From: Symbiodinium kawagutii
Taxonomy: Eukaryota; Sar; Dinophyceae; Suessiales; Symbiodiniaceae
DNA length: 64,000 nucleotides
Direction of reading: 5' to 3'
Assembly: GCA_009767595.1 (NCBI GenBank)
Contig: VSDK01011723.1
Location: 26,871 to 90,870, forward strand
Part shown: positions 11,279 through 22,199 of the stretch, piece by piece
Numbering within the stretch: the first letter of the stretch is position 1
Layout of the letters: the number at the start of each line of letters is the position of its first letter
The notes under the pieces: model-generated
Database searches by the model: none
The model's input: the letters and a program-made list of their open reading frames with translations, nothing else
What the model was told of the DNA's origin: nothing
Translations under genes and position numbers: made by a program

Positions 11279-11492
11279 CACATGTGGGGATGGGGTCATA
11301 GCCAACCATCAACAATCGTTCATTACAAGGTGGGCCCCCTAAGTTAGTTAAGTTGGCTCATAACTAGGGTAACTACTAGTTGTAGTAGATATAAGCATAG
11401 TTAAATGGCTTATTAACCAACTTATAACTAGGGGGGCCCACCTTGCACATGTGGGGATGGGGTCATGGCCAACCATCAATAATGCTTCATTA
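11279..11492. repeat. 47-bp direct repeats flanking a family D element
   Basis: CACATGTGGGGATGGGGTCA begins both 11,279-11,325 and 11,446-11,492, with only a few mismatches over 47 bases. The two copies sit immediately either side of the family D palindrome. Confidence 0.8.
11326..11445. repeat. Family D palindromic element
   Basis: Arms CAAGGTGGGCCCCCTAAGTTA and TATAACTAGGGGGGCCCACCTTG. Very similar along its length to the copy at 54,036-54,159. It is flanked by a 47-bp imperfect direct repeat. Confidence 0.85.
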
Positions 11493-11599
11493 GCTGGTGA
11501 ATGGTTGATATTTGGGGATAATAACTCACAGAAGAAGTAGATATATCAACTATATGGCCAGCTGGGTCAATGTTGATCAACCATCCAAAAAAGAGACAA

Positions 11600-11774
11600 G
11601 TGGCTGTGGGTCAAAACCCTGTACTCCCCCATCATTCACCATTGTTTTCCTTATTATTGTTGGTTATTAACCACCATTATTGGTTGGTTAACATTGACCC
11701 AACTCGCCATATAGTTGGTATATCCACTACTGTTGTTAGTTAATATCCCCTATTATTAACCATTAACCAGCCAC
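11600..11774. repeat. Family A element, long form
   Basis: TGGCTGTGGGTCAAAACCCTG to TTGACCCAACTCGCCATATAG, then the long-form extension ending CCATTAACCAGCCAC. A fragment of the same family precedes it at about 11,540-11,592. Confidence 0.75.
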
Positions 11775-11942
11775 TATCAACCATTGGTTGGTTGGTGAAC
11801 TGCTTGACCCAACTCGCCATGTGAATATCCCAACAGTTGGACCAGTGACTGGTCATTTCTGGGTCACCAAATCCTGCATCCTCATCCTGGAGAAGTTCGA
11901 ACGAGACTCGCCGCCATCTTCCGTTGGTGCTGAGCATCCTCA

Positions 11943-12059
11943 CATGGCTATGGGTCAAGCAGTTAACCAACCAATAATGAGGGTATAACCAACCACTTTA
12001 TAAGGAAAACAATGGTTAACAATGAGGAACCAGAGGTACAGGGTTTTGACTCACAGCCA
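11943..12059. repeat. Family A element
   Basis: CATGGCTATGGGTCAAGCAG to GGTACAGGGTTTTGACTCACAGCC. The interval 12,060-13,020 is AT-rich with degenerate CAACCA-type sequence and no other feature. Confidence 0.75.
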
Positions 12060-13023
12060 ACAATAACCACAGTTAACCCTGAGAGTTGTCATTGGCTATA
12101 AATGTGCATAGTTAAACATGCATCAAACAATAAACATACATTTATCAAACAATAATTAATATCATTTATAGCTAATGACAACTTTATCACATGAATAATT
12201 TGCAAAACTAATTGTCATTTCCATTTGTAAACCAGTTTTGAACCATTGCCGATGCCATCATTGTGAAAAGCAATGGCAATAATCATTCTTCATTCATGGT
12301 TGACACCTCATTATTCATTAATGCCCTATTTAGAGTCATTATTGTAAACCATGACTGACCGTATTTGACCACCACTCATGATGGATATCCATTCTCTGTC
12401 ACTCTAAACAAAGAATTCCCATTGTCCTCATAGATTATCCAATAAAGCAAAAACGTCTAACATTATCCAGTAGTTAACAACGTCAGCAGTGTTAACAATG
12501 GTAACTAAGACTGCGATTACAACTATGACGAACCTTTCTTCAACCCTTCTGGTTGGCATTTGTACTTTATCAATAAACGTTAACAATAACCATACCTAAC
12601 CAGAGTCAACCAATGGCATTCCTTGTTAATTTGCAACTGTCATCACTAATCAACAATCATCTTCATATCAACGAGATAACTATTGTTGTAATTCAATCAG
12701 CATTCACCAATCAACCATCGTGTACCATTCCTTCAACTTCAATTCAGAGTCATTCACCATTAGCTCGCCATGACTTGATCATGAAGGAACAAACAATCAA
12801 CCATGAATTTCCTACTCATCAACCAATTCAGCAATCAACCAATCCAGCAATCAACCAATCATAATCAACCAGTCAGCCTGTCAATCAACCGTTAACCAGC
12901 TACTATTCATGATCGAACCACCATTTTCCAATCATTTACCCAATCAGTTCACTAATAATGGCTACATAATCAATAATTAAGCATTTAAGCCACCAACTCT
13001 GAATCAACCAACTTTCAACATGG

Positions 13024-13165
13024 TACAAGGCCCCCAGTCAGCTAAGTTGGATTATAATCAGGGTACCTACCGGGGGAATGGTAGAAATCAGTATGCTGAA
13101 CTCGCTTATTCACCAACTTATAAGCAAGTTATAATAGTAGGTCTCTATGTGAAAGCCCTCTGAAC
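13024..13165. repeat. Diverged family D element
   Basis: GTACAAGGCCCCCAGTCAGC, an internal CTTATTCACCAACTTATAA and a degraded right arm. Much more diverged than the copies at 11.3 and 54.0 kb. Confidence 0.5.
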
Positions 13166-13229
13166 AGGTTATAACTGATCCTTCACCGGCAGTTGGTAGA
13201 CATAACTACTCAGAGATTCTAGCTAGGGG

Positions 13230-13312
13230 GGTTTCTGAAAATAAGCCATTCATAGTAATTAACTAGCCATAACTTGGGGGGTTCCCAATCGCTTGAGAAA
13301 CCACCATCTGGT
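13230..13312. repeat. Family B partial element
   Basis: GTTTCTGAAAATAAG at the left and TTGGGGGGTTCCC, CGCTTGAGAAACCACCAT at the right. Confidence 0.55.
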
Positions 13313-13670
13313 GAACGATTGCTTGGTTAATCACTTGTGATTATCAGGCCACTTTGTCATCGTGATTTGTGATGTACCTCCGATATAACCATAGCAAGTA
13401 GCCACTAAGCTCTGTAACCAAGTGGCCACTAAACTCTGCAACCATTGAGAGACAATATTGTAACTTTGGTTCTGAACCACAATCACTACAATCACTAATC
13501 AGATATGTAAATCATTAACCATAAATCACTACATCACTATTTGATTTATGCAATCACTACAATCACAATCATTAAGCATAAATCAAATGTGACCATGGTA
13601 AGTGAACTCAGCTCTGTACCCCTGGGGACGCATGTCACCGAAGCCGCAGATCATGGCCCCCCTTTCCCGC

Positions 13671-13715
13671 CTCCGTGACGCCGAGACAAGCCACGCGATA
13701 CGCTGTCTCGAAGTC
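13671..13715 (-). CDS. IFT122: IFT122-like exon 20 (45 bp)
   Basis: Encodes DFETAYRVACLGVTE, matching LFKEAYQIACLGVTD and joining exon 19 with no residue gained or lost despite the 15.7-kb intron. Acceptor TCCAG|GAC; donor GAG|GCGGGA (GC). The next intron (13,670-11,250) holds families B, D and A and a direct duplication around a family D copy. Confidence 0.92.
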
Positions 13716-13739
13716 CTGGATCAATTTTTGGAGCTGATA

Positions 13740-14760
13740 TAGTGGTTGCCAATGATCAATAGAAGGTGATGATGAATTGCTATGTAGTTAATTTCAATAG
13801 TTAATTGTAATCAATCAACATGATTCATATCGCTAATGGATAACTATATAGTTATCAACATCATTCATATAGCTGATTGACATTGGTCATGGCTCATGTT
13901 TCTATTGCACTGGTTATGATCATCAATAATTGACTATTTAATAGCTGTTTTCATAGCTGACAATGACCATAAAGGTGAACATGGTTCATTAACAATTAAT
14001 TGTTAATACTAGTTGGTAGTGGTTACTCAATAGTTTAAACAACTATTAATCTCTGGTGAAGTTTTAGTTAATGATGGTTCATACCATTGCTCATTAAGGG
14101 TGTAGTAATGGTAGCGGTTCATAATGATAATTTCATTGCTGATTGAGGCGGATCAAGTAGTGGTTCATGATAGTTAATTGCAGGAAAATCATAATTAGTG
14201 TAGATCATTCAGCAATAGTGAATAGCTGAAGGTGACGATTTGGCTAGTGGTTGACCATGATCAAGAATGATCAATAAGGGGCAACAAAGTTCAAACATGG
14301 TTGAGAAAACTCAATAATGATTAGGGTTCATTACTACTGTGATTATTTGGGAGCCTATCATTGATGCTTGTTTGTCAATTACTAAGATCACTATGATTAG
14401 CAAATGGGTGTAGTAATGGAAGCTTGATCGATAATGATTGGTTTATGGATAATGATGATTCTTGATGGTTAGTTTATATACAATTCGTAGGGGGTGTGAT
14501 GGTTCATGGCCAACAATCGTTCCGTAAGGGCGGTAATTGCTACAACATGCTACGAATTGTTAGGACAACGGTGCTACTGACGAGTGATAATTGTTCACAA
14601 ATAAGAGCGATGGTGAATCTGACTAATACTAGGGGAGTCGCAGGGATACGGACCAATCATAAGTAACCGATATACAATCCTGCGATTGTTCAATAGCCAC
14701 ACTGGTAAGGGATGATTGAGTTGATTCTACTCATAATCAAATAATACACGTCAATAAACA
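13740..14760. repeat. Degenerate low-complexity intronic tract
   Basis: About 1 kb of shuffled GATCAATAATGGTTCATGATAG-type words on both strands, like the tract at 5.94-6.70 kb. No coding signal. Confidence 0.5.
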
Positions 14761-14771
14761 ATTGCAAGATA

Positions 14772-15050
14772 CATGGCTATGGGTCAGTTCACCCTGCACC
14801 CCTGGTTCCCCCATCATTAACCATGGTTTTCCCTATGACATTGTTGGTGAACTTATCCCCCATGAAATTGGTAGGTTGACTGCTTGACCAATGGCCATAT
14901 AGTTGGTATATCCACTACTATTGTTGGTTGTTATCCCCTATTATTAACAATTAACCAGCTAGCCAACCAGCACTGTTCTTATTGTTGCTTGTTATCCTCT
15001 ATTATTAACAATTAACCAGCTAGCTAACCAGCACTGTTATCATTGTTGGT
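14772..15050. repeat. Family A long form with a 61-bp tandem repeat
   Basis: ATGGCTATGGGTCAGTTCACC to GACCAATGGCCATAT, then the extension, whose TTATTAACAATTAACCAGCT segment is repeated at 14,941 and 15,002. Confidence 0.7.
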
Positions 15051-15099
15051 TATCATATTATCCACTATTATTACCCTATTATAACAGTTGTTATGGCCA

Positions 15100-15215
15100 T
15101 ATGGGGGTTTCTCAAATTTACGGTACCCCCAAATCATCCATTATTAACCATTTATAGTGGTAAACCAACCATTTTTTGGGTCCCCTATGGCTTGAGAAAC
15201 CACCATATAGTAGCT
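15100..15215. repeat. Family B palindromic element
   Basis: GGGGGTTTCTCAAATTTACGG at the left, GGGTCCCCTATGGCTTGAG then AAACCACCATATAG at the right. A GC-richer block follows at 15.34-15.52 kb; it is not required by the exon phases of the surrounding gene. Confidence 0.8.
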
Positions 15216-15539
15216 GTTTAACAATTGTTGTTGGTGACTGCCCCCCATTATTGATCATTGTTAACCACTATTAACCATTGACAATAACCATATAGTTGGT
15301 TATTATCCACCATGATTACCCTGCACCGTTCTTCGTTGATTGTTCACCGACGATGGTCACCTGCTGGGCTTGACGATGACCTCAACGACGTCTCGGGTGC
15401 GCACCCATATCAGGACGAACCGTTGCGTGGAAGCGTATGCGTTGACCAAACACATGAGACTCGTTGACGCCTTGGCATGAAACACATCAGAAGTAACCAC
15501 CATCGAGTCACACTGAACATGGCACGTGGAATACTGTAA

Positions 15540-15661
15540 AATATGGCTATGGGTCAATATTGACCATCAATAATGGCTTATAATGACCAACCAAATCATA
15601 GGGAAAACAATGGTTAATAGTGGGGCAACCAGGGGTACAGGGTTTTGACCCACAGCCATAT
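15540..15661. repeat. Family A palindromic element
   Basis: ATATGGCTATGGGTCAATATT to GGTTTTGACCCACAGCCATAT. Confidence 0.8.
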
Positions 15662-15968
15662 GTTCGTTGTGGATTGTAGTTAGATACGCCTGAAATCAAT
15701 GATCATGATGTTCATTCACAGCATGCCAACAAACATCGCTCGCATGTGAGCTGTAGGACAGAACAATTTACTACCACTCACGACCGTGAAACTAAACTCA
15801 ACCTATTACATGATTGTGGAGGCTGTAAATTCAAACATACGTTCTGTTCCTGAAATCTATTTCTCACATTTTCTCACATCTATTGATCACTCCACCAGCA
15901 GAAATGGTTTTCAACCAGCAGCTTCAGAATCATATGCGTGCTCACTTTCATCCGACATGTTCCTTTTC

Positions 15969-16087
15969 CATGGCTGTGGGTCAAAACCCTGTAATCCTGG
16001 TTCCCCCATCATTAAGCATCGTTTTCCCTATTACTGCTGGTTGTGATCCCCCATTGTTGTTGGTTAATATTGACTCAACTCGCCATA
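15969..16087. repeat. Family A palindromic element
   Basis: CATGGCTGTGGGTCAAAACC to TTGACTCAACTCGCCATAT. It lies about 180 bases from the retroelement 1 insertion. Confidence 0.8.
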
Positions 16088-16342
16088 TTTCAACAAACAA
16101 CCAAGCAAAGGCCGGTCCGGTCCTGAGGCAAATAGTTCTGGTCGAATTCATTCCATGATTGTCGCTGACTTTTTGAAGTCCCATAGTCAAACATGTGAAA
16201 AAACCAGTGAAAAAACCTAACATGTGAAAAAACCCCTAGCTGTACGTGAATGATCTTCATGACTTGTTGGTGGTTGAGCCACCTTTTTGCCTTTGCATGC
16301 GTCGGAGTCTGTGCTCTTTACGCCTAGCATGATGAATTCAAC

Positions 16343-17458
16343 CTATTGTACACGCAGCATCAAATGGCTGCGTCGCAGGTGCCCTGCAAAAGTTGAGTCC
16401 GAGCAAAACTGTGCGGCTCGACCCAACTGGCACCACTGCTGCAAAAGTGCCTCTGCAATGACTGTATGGAGAAACGGAGCTGGATCAGCCTTCCGAGTAG
16501 ATGCAACACCTTTCCATCGTTGCAAACATTCTTCGAAAGCTGTACACCTTTCTACATAGAATGCCAGGTGCCCAGTCGCGCCGATCTCGTACTGTTGGAA
16601 ATGCGCATGAAACTGGTGAGTTCCAGCTTCAAGCAACTGGAAATCCTGACCCCACACATAGTCAGCTGACGTAGCTGTCACAATGGGCAGGCCATGAAAA
16701 CGTCCAGCGCGTTGCAAGTCAACATAGGTCATGGCAGAGACATTGTCCTCATGAATGGCATCACACTTCCTGGGTATCACCTCAAGTTCGCCCAATGGAA
16801 ATTGCCTGGTCCGTGAGGAAACCTTGTTGCCACAATGATTCCAAGTGTATCCGAAGGGGGCTGCCAGGATAGCTATGACCCCTCCGTCTGCGATCATGCG
16901 TTTCCAGAAAGCTCGATTCTGTGGCATGGATACATCTTGCAATCCAGTAAAACCTTTTGTGCCGATGGACAAAAGGTGCACGTTCGCATTGTACATCTGA
17001 ACAACATATTCCCACGCTTCTTTCATTCGAGGCAGCAGCGTCTGTGAAGACTCAAGCCATAGAATGACCCGGAAATGGATTTGCAGTTCAGCTGTAGGAG
17101 ATAGTTGAGCCACCTCAGATTCATCTACAGATTGCCGGTGCACAAACCGGATGATCCTTCCTGCTACTGTGGGACCTGCGATGTCATTGGCCACTTCCAA
17201 GATGAAGTCAGACAAATCCTGCGAGATCACCATATTGTCTGTCCACATGTCAGGAAAGGTCCAGCTGTCTTCTCGATGCGGATCCCACGAGTTGTGTAGC
17301 CAATCAGCCCACAGTTGATGGTCATCTCCTTGATACTCCAACCTGGGCATTGGCCGGCTCCGGACTTGTGCCCATTCTTGCCTGGATGGCAAGAGGGGAC
17401 CCTGCACACGTACGGCAGCCATCCTGTAGCTGGTTTGTTTCTGCTTAATTGATGTCAT
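16343..17458 (-). CDS. Retroelement 1 ORF4, 371 residues, unknown function
   Basis: The ATG at 17,458 lies inside the end of the RT ORF; the two overlap by 14 bases (ATG, then TAA of the RT frame), a layout that would suit termination-reinitiation. The protein is Trp-rich with short motifs such as FPLGELEVIPRKCDAIHEDN and AAPFGYTWNHCG, no signal peptide, no membrane segment and no domain I recognise. It ends about 60 bases before the element's 3' end, so the 3' UTR is short. The full-length frame without stops, while the duplicated region upstream is damaged, suggests it was under selection until recently. Retroelement 2 has a different coding tail, so this module may be exchanged between elements. 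Confidence 0.75.
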   Translation of the reverse strand: MTSIKQKQTSYRMAAVRVQGPLLPSRQEWAQVRSRPMPRLEYQGDDHQLWADWLHNSWDPHREDSWTFPDMWTDNMVISQDLSDFILEVANDIAGPTVAGRIIRFVHRQSVDESEVAQLSPTAELQIHFRVILWLESSQTLLPRMKEAWEYVVQMYNANVHLLSIGTKGFTGLQDVSMPQNRAFWKRMIADGGVIAILAAPFGYTWNHCGNKVSSRTRQFPLGELEVIPRKCDAIHEDNVSAMTYVDLQRAGRFHGLPIVTATSADYVWGQDFQLLEAGTHQFHAHFQQYEIGATGHLAFYVERCTAFEECLQRWKGVASTRKADPAPFLHTVIAEALLQQWCQLGRAAQFCSDSTFAGHLRRSHLMLRVQ

Positions 17459-20400
17459 CTGCTGTCATAGGCTGCAGAACAGATTGCAAATGTGCGAGAC
17501 ATTGGTCAGGCTTGTGCTGCAAATGTTGTCTCAGCCTTTGTGTGGTGTGAAAGTCAACCAAACAGCTTTGACACTCTGTGGGGTGGTGCATGTATAATCG
17601 AACTTGGGCTGCCACGCTGTGCATCTTTTTCTGGTGGACTGAGAGAGCAGTTGCGCTTGAGAAAGCTGCATTGCAATACTCACAGCAAAATTTCTTTTCT
17701 TTCGGTGAGTCATCACCTCTCTGCTCTTGCACTGGTGGTCCGTCATGTCGCCAGAAAGCCTGCATGCGTGCAGCGCGTTGACGCTGCTTTGAGTGGTTCA
17801 TGGCCCTCTTGCATCTTGCTGCCCAAATTGATTTGGATTGAGCAAGAATTTCATGCCATGCTTGAAATTCAGAGCTGGCATGGACATGTGACGGAAGAGT
17901 TCTATCATGTTCTGCCAACCATGCAAGATCTGTGTTGATGAGCTCCCACCAGCTTGTGGGCTGAAAGTCGCTGCAGTGCATCATGATGGTTTGCAAAAAA
18001 TCAGGCCCTTTGTTCCATAGGCGATGCAGATATCGCAGTCGGACACACCGTATGTAATCTTGAACGGATGGTCCTGTCCACGCCATCTCAATCTCGGCAT
18101 CTGAAACATGTGGCTGATTCTGTCGATTCAATTGTCGCAAGCATGTGCGGATGGCCTTGACCTGAAATGAATGCATTTTAGTGACTGCACTGTCTGGCAT
18201 TTCTAACCACGTCTCGACGGAGAACAAAAGCTTCGACATGACCAATGCATCCATGAATGTCTGCTTGCACACCATGGACAGACGGGGATTTCCTAACACT
18301 GCGGAGGCTTCCAACAGCGCTTCATTGGCCAATGTAATTCTCCGATGCAGTTCCCACTCAATCTTCATGTTTGCCACTTGTCTGTGTCCCAAGTGCGTGT
18401 AGGCTGTGGCAACAGGGACGTCAATTACAAACGGTTCCAGCAAGGGGATGCCCTGGGTTGGCATTTCTTGGATGTCTCTGGAAACGCGTTGACTCCCTCT
18501 CCCCACAAGTTGGTACATGATCTCAGTTTTGCCCGGCTCATAGTTAAGCGAGAGTCCCCGGCTCCTGCATTGGACGTGCATCGCTGTTGCTATTTGCCGC
18601 ACCTTTGGAATGAGATCTTGCGGTCTGTCTGAGGAAACGAATATTGCTATGTCGTCTACCCAGGCTATCGCTGGTACCTGCACGTCCCCTTTTTGCGTAG
18701 GAATTACATCCAGCAGGTGTCCAATTGTGGTTTGAAGACTTGCAAGGATGTCTTGCATGATGCAGGTAAACGATAGATCCGCTATGGGATCGCCTGGGCG
18801 TGTTCCTCTCTTTGAGAGCAAAACATGCTCCTTCCCGCCCACTTGCGATGTAGCCACATGGGACCAGCTTGATGTCATGATTTGTTGGGCCCAAGCTTGG
18901 ATGTGTTTTGGAATTCTCATAGCTTCCATCGCTGGCTGGCTCTTCGCACATTCAATGCTTACATCTTCGTCTTCTTGTTGCAGATTAAGGCCAAGAACAT
19001 CAGCAAATGCGGTGCTTCTTACGGCTCTGTAAAATGCTGCTTGAAGATCGAAGTAAAGCACTGCATGGCTATGGCCTCTGGTTTTGGCCCTGAGGCGGAG
19101 AGCGTTGAGTGTTTGTGTTGCAAAATTGACGGACATGCACGTGGCTCCTCCGATTTGCATCGAGTGGAGGTTGGGCTCGACATGTCGCATCATGGCTCGG
19201 CGTACCAACTTATGAAATATTCTTGGAATGAGCTGTGAAACCAAGATTGCTCTGTAATTCTTGGTCTCTGCTACTGAGCCACGTTTCTTCCAGAGTGGAC
19301 ACAATTCCCCTCCTTTCCACGAAAGTGGTTGCTGAGCCCTCAGGAAAAACTGACAGAGTGCAGGGAAAATCATTTTTGCCATGCTGGCAGGATTGGTGTG
19401 TGCCAGTTCAGGGCAAATGACACCACTGATCGCTTTCCCAACCTTCATTGACCTGATCGCCTCCTCAAGCATTGGCAGGGTTGGAAGGTCCTGCAGAGGG
19501 ATGTTCCACGTGGTGGCTTCTTTCGCAGCTTGAGTGGATTGCTGGTCAATCAGTGTGCTCACTTCTCTCAACGGCACAACTTGTGCGTCCTCGATGGCCG
19601 CAAAGTGCTGGAGAAAGGAATCCTGTGTGGCGCTATATCTCACAGGTACATTCCGCATTTTCTGTCTGTATTTGGGTAGCTTCTTTTTGAGGCTTGTCCA
19701 CATGTTATCAGGGCGCACACTATCAAAATGTGAGCGATGATTTTTGGCCACACTCTCCAGGAAAATCGCTTCATCTGCACGAAGTGATTTACTCATATGT
19801 CCTCTGATTTTCCTTGCCATGAGCAACAACTTCGCACGTCTGCATTCTGAATACAGTTTCCAGCGAGGGTGCGGGTGGACCAGCACTGTGTCTGTGGGTT
19901 GCCGACGTGCATGACGATAGGCTTGGCACCAATGCAACAACAAATGTCTCTGAGTTGCCTGTTGCAAGTGCTTACTGATATTTCGAGCCTGTTTTCGAAA
20001 GTCTCTGGAAACCTGCAAGAAATGCCATGTGTGTTCCGAAATCCACTCTGGTCGCGGTTTTCGGGTCTGCTTCGGGCACACTTTGGGCAGGTGCGTGCTG
20101 AAAAACTCGTGAATCCACATGGCATGCTGGTCAACTGGCTCAACCCAGAGATTGGGTCCTTTGACCCGTTGGAAGATTTGAAGTAACTCCGAACCAACAA
20201 ACTTCCCTTGAGACTGTGTGAGCATCTGTCGATCATAGGTGACTTCACGGTTTTGCACACTTCGGCAATTTTCCAATTCAAGCTCAACTTGACATGTCGT
20301 TGTGGCTGAAATGTGATCCTCATTGACATTTCCGATGTCCAGGCAGCCTTTCTCATGATGCCATTTCGCTGGTTTCCAACAGCAGGGGAAGAGAACATAG

Positions 20401-22199
20401 TCTATGCGATACCACTGATCTTTGCACTTCCATGTCCCACCGGGTGTCTCTGGATTGTCTGCGGAGCATTCTTGGAATGTGCACGGAGCAAATAATTGCA
20501 ACCGACTCGCGAAGATGCGCAATGCATGACCATTTTGATTCTCTTCTTCCGATTGGTATGAGCCAATGTGTTGGTCTGGGCATGTGCCTGTTCTACCATT
20601 TGCATCAATGGCTGTAATAATGGGCCACTTGGCGAACGGATGCAGAAGATCATGCAGCTGCTGCCAAAACTGTGCGCGCTCCTGTTGTGTGGTGTGCTCG
20701 TGTGGAGCATGAGCCGCAACGAAAATGGATTGCCACATGACTGTATCATATTTGACAATGAGAATTCTGTGGGAACTATATATCACTGTTAGTGCCTTGG
20801 GTTCGAAGCGCACTGGACTGCCCTCGCTCTCGTTGCTCTTGATTTTTGCAAAGGGCAGAACTGTGTTGAACCAAAGAGCACATCCTCCCTGGCCATCTTT
20901 TGCTTGGCTATCAATGCAAAAGAAATCATTTTTGCTCCATGTTTGTTCTTTACGGCATCTCGTTTCTTGGAAAGCAATCACATGATGATGCTGGCATTGT
21001 GGGAGCATGAGATCAACTCGCGACGTCCACCGTTGATTGGTTTGTCTCGCTTTGGCCCAGCCATACATAGTGCTCACATTGTAAGTGGCTACTGTGATGT
21101 TCAACCTCATCGTACCTTTACCTTGTTCTGTTGTTTTCGGCCAAGCTTGGAGATCTCTACTTTGCAACGGAGCTGGAATTGGAACCTGCATATTGTCTGT
21201 CTCAAACCAAGGTCCTGTGTTATGGAAACTGTCTTGCCACAACAACCAAAGCCATGGGAGTGCTCTCCAGTCCGACTGAAGCTGCTGCAGGTCGTGTGTG
21301 CTAGGTTGGCCTCGACGGGCTGCTTCCTTGGCCAATGAATCTGCGATTTCATTATACACTTGCCCACAATGCGCCTTTTGCCATCTGGAATGCAAAGAGC
21401 CCATGTATTCTAAGGCAATCCATAATGGCCGAAGCGCGGATGTGACAGCTTCCCTACTGAACATGCTCCATGCTCCTACGATAGCCTGAAGGACTGGGAA
21501 AGCATCTGCTATCAGGATGCATGGAATGCCTGATTGGAAGTCAGGTGAACATGCCAGCCATCTCATGGCCTGTAGGATGGCAAACATTTCTGCGGTAGTG
21601 GCATCTGGCTCATGTCGATCTTTGGCTAGCAAACCACCTTCAAACATTAAGCAATCTTCTGGCGCAAGCTGACCTGATCGATACCCAAGGATGCAATCGC
21701 CGCAGGATGTGTGCGCAACAACACAGAATGCCCATCCTACTGTGCCTTTCCAATAATGTTGATTCCACAAGTACGAACCGTCTGTGTAGACAGTGATTGC
21801 TTGGATGTCAGACTGTTTTGGCTGACTCTGGAGTTGCTGCCATGTTGCTTGGAGCCAGGGTGGTTGGTCTGCCGCAGAAGGCAAAACCCTTTGCAAGTTT
21901 GGATCACCATCAATAAGCCATTGACTAAGAGCTTGAACGCCGGGAACTGTCACACTTTGGGAAGGCAGACCTGTGCGTTCACATTTTCCATCAATATGGT
22001 CTTCCAGCAGGATGACTACCCTGCTCGGCGAACTGCGAATAGTTTCGGTGTGATTTGCTTGAGGTGTTGCCTCTCTTTCTCTCGGTTTGCTTCCAACTAA
22101 CTGGATCTGGAGCGTTGCAGAGTCATCTGGTTCATCATTTATGTCTGCATCCCTTTGGATAGTCCCTCCTGTATCGCTGATCACTTGGGGATTCAGCAC
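17445..22199 (-). CDS. Retroelement 1 RNase H - AP endonuclease - reverse transcriptase - C2H2 protein (1,584 residues)
   Basis: Multidomain enzyme for target-primed reverse transcription. RNase H is N-terminal (about residues 135-300): YTDGS with Asp140, Glu204, Asp232 and Asp287 in NEIADSLAKEA. An apurinic-type endonuclease follows (about 366-640): Asn374, Glu412 in QETR, AHAPH near 497, DANGR at 532-536, RIDYVL near 600 and DHISA at 628. Reverse transcriptase (about 900-1,280) has YFDLQAAF (Asp1051), RGTRPGDPIADLSF at 1,131 and the catalytic WVDD at 1,180-1,183. Two zinc fingers end the protein (about 1,504-1,567), one C2H2 and one CCHC. All catalytic residues are present. RNase H before the endonuclease is unusual for LINEs, where it normally follows RT. 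The first Met at 22,199 follows an in-frame TGA at 22,224-22,226; before the 203-bp duplication the frame was probably continuous with the upstream giant ORF. Confidence 0.92.
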   Translation of the reverse strand: MLNPQVISDTGGTIQRDADINDEPDDSATLQIQLVGSKPREREATPQANHTETIRSSPSRVVILLEDHIDGKCERTGLPSQSVTVPGVQALSQWLIDGDPNLQRVLPSAADQPPWLQATWQQLQSQPKQSDIQAITVYTDGSYLWNQHYWKGTVGWAFCVVAHTSCGDCILGYRSGQLAPEDCLMFEGGLLAKDRHEPDATTAEMFAILQAMRWLACSPDFQSGIPCILIADAFPVLQAIVGAWSMFSREAVTSALRPLWIALEYMGSLHSRWQKAHCGQVYNEIADSLAKEAARRGQPSTHDLQQLQSDWRALPWLWLLWQDSFHNTGPWFETDNMQVPIPAPLQSRDLQAWPKTTEQGKGTMRLNITVATYNVSTMYGWAKARQTNQRWTSRVDLMLPQCQHHHVIAFQETRCRKEQTWSKNDFFCIDSQAKDGQGGCALWFNTVLPFAKIKSNESEGSPVRFEPKALTVIYSSHRILIVKYDTVMWQSIFVAAHAPHEHTTQQERAQFWQQLHDLLHPFAKWPIITAIDANGRTGTCPDQHIGSYQSEEENQNGHALRIFASRLQLFAPCTFQECSADNPETPGGTWKCKDQWYRIDYVLFPCCWKPAKWHHEKGCLDIGNVNEDHISATTTCQVELELENCRSVQNREVTYDRQMLTQSQGKFVGSELLQIFQRVKGPNLWVEPVDQHAMWIHEFFSTHLPKVCPKQTRKPRPEWISEHTWHFLQVSRDFRKQARNISKHLQQATQRHLLLHWCQAYRHARRQPTDTVLVHPHPRWKLYSECRRAKLLLMARKIRGHMSKSLRADEAIFLESVAKNHRSHFDSVRPDNMWTSLKKKLPKYRQKMRNVPVRYSATQDSFLQHFAAIEDAQVVPLREVSTLIDQQSTQAAKEATTWNIPLQDLPTLPMLEEAIRSMKVGKAISGVICPELAHTNPASMAKMIFPALCQFFLRAQQPLSWKGGELCPLWKKRGSVAETKNYRAILVSQLIPRIFHKLVRRAMMRHVEPNLHSMQIGGATCMSVNFATQTLNALRLRAKTRGHSHAVLYFDLQAAFYRAVRSTAFADVLGLNLQQEDEDVSIECAKSQPAMEAMRIPKHIQAWAQQIMTSSWSHVATSQVGGKEHVLLSKRGTRPGDPIADLSFTCIMQDILASLQTTIGHLLDVIPTQKGDVQVPAIAWVDDIAIFVSSDRPQDLIPKVRQIATAMHVQCRSRGLSLNYEPGKTEIMYQLVGRGSQRVSRDIQEMPTQGIPLLEPFVIDVPVATAYTHLGHRQVANMKIEWELHRRITLANEALLEASAVLGNPRLSMVCKQTFMDALVMSKLLFSVETWLEMPDSAVTKMHSFQVKAIRTCLRQLNRQNQPHVSDAEIEMAWTGPSVQDYIRCVRLRYLHRLWNKGPDFLQTIMMHCSDFQPTSWWELINTDLAWLAEHDRTLPSHVHASSEFQAWHEILAQSKSIWAARCKRAMNHSKQRQRAARMQAFWRHDGPPVQEQRGDDSPKEKKFCCEYCNAAFSSATALSVHQKKMHSVAAQVRLYMHHPTECQSCLVDFHTTQRLRQHLQHKPDQCLAHLQSVLQPMTADDIN

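Noticed and set aside
15357..15557. Minus-strand ORF as an extra IFT122 exon
   Set aside because: Exons 19 and 20 already join exactly in phase and residue count; nothing in this ORF matches the family.
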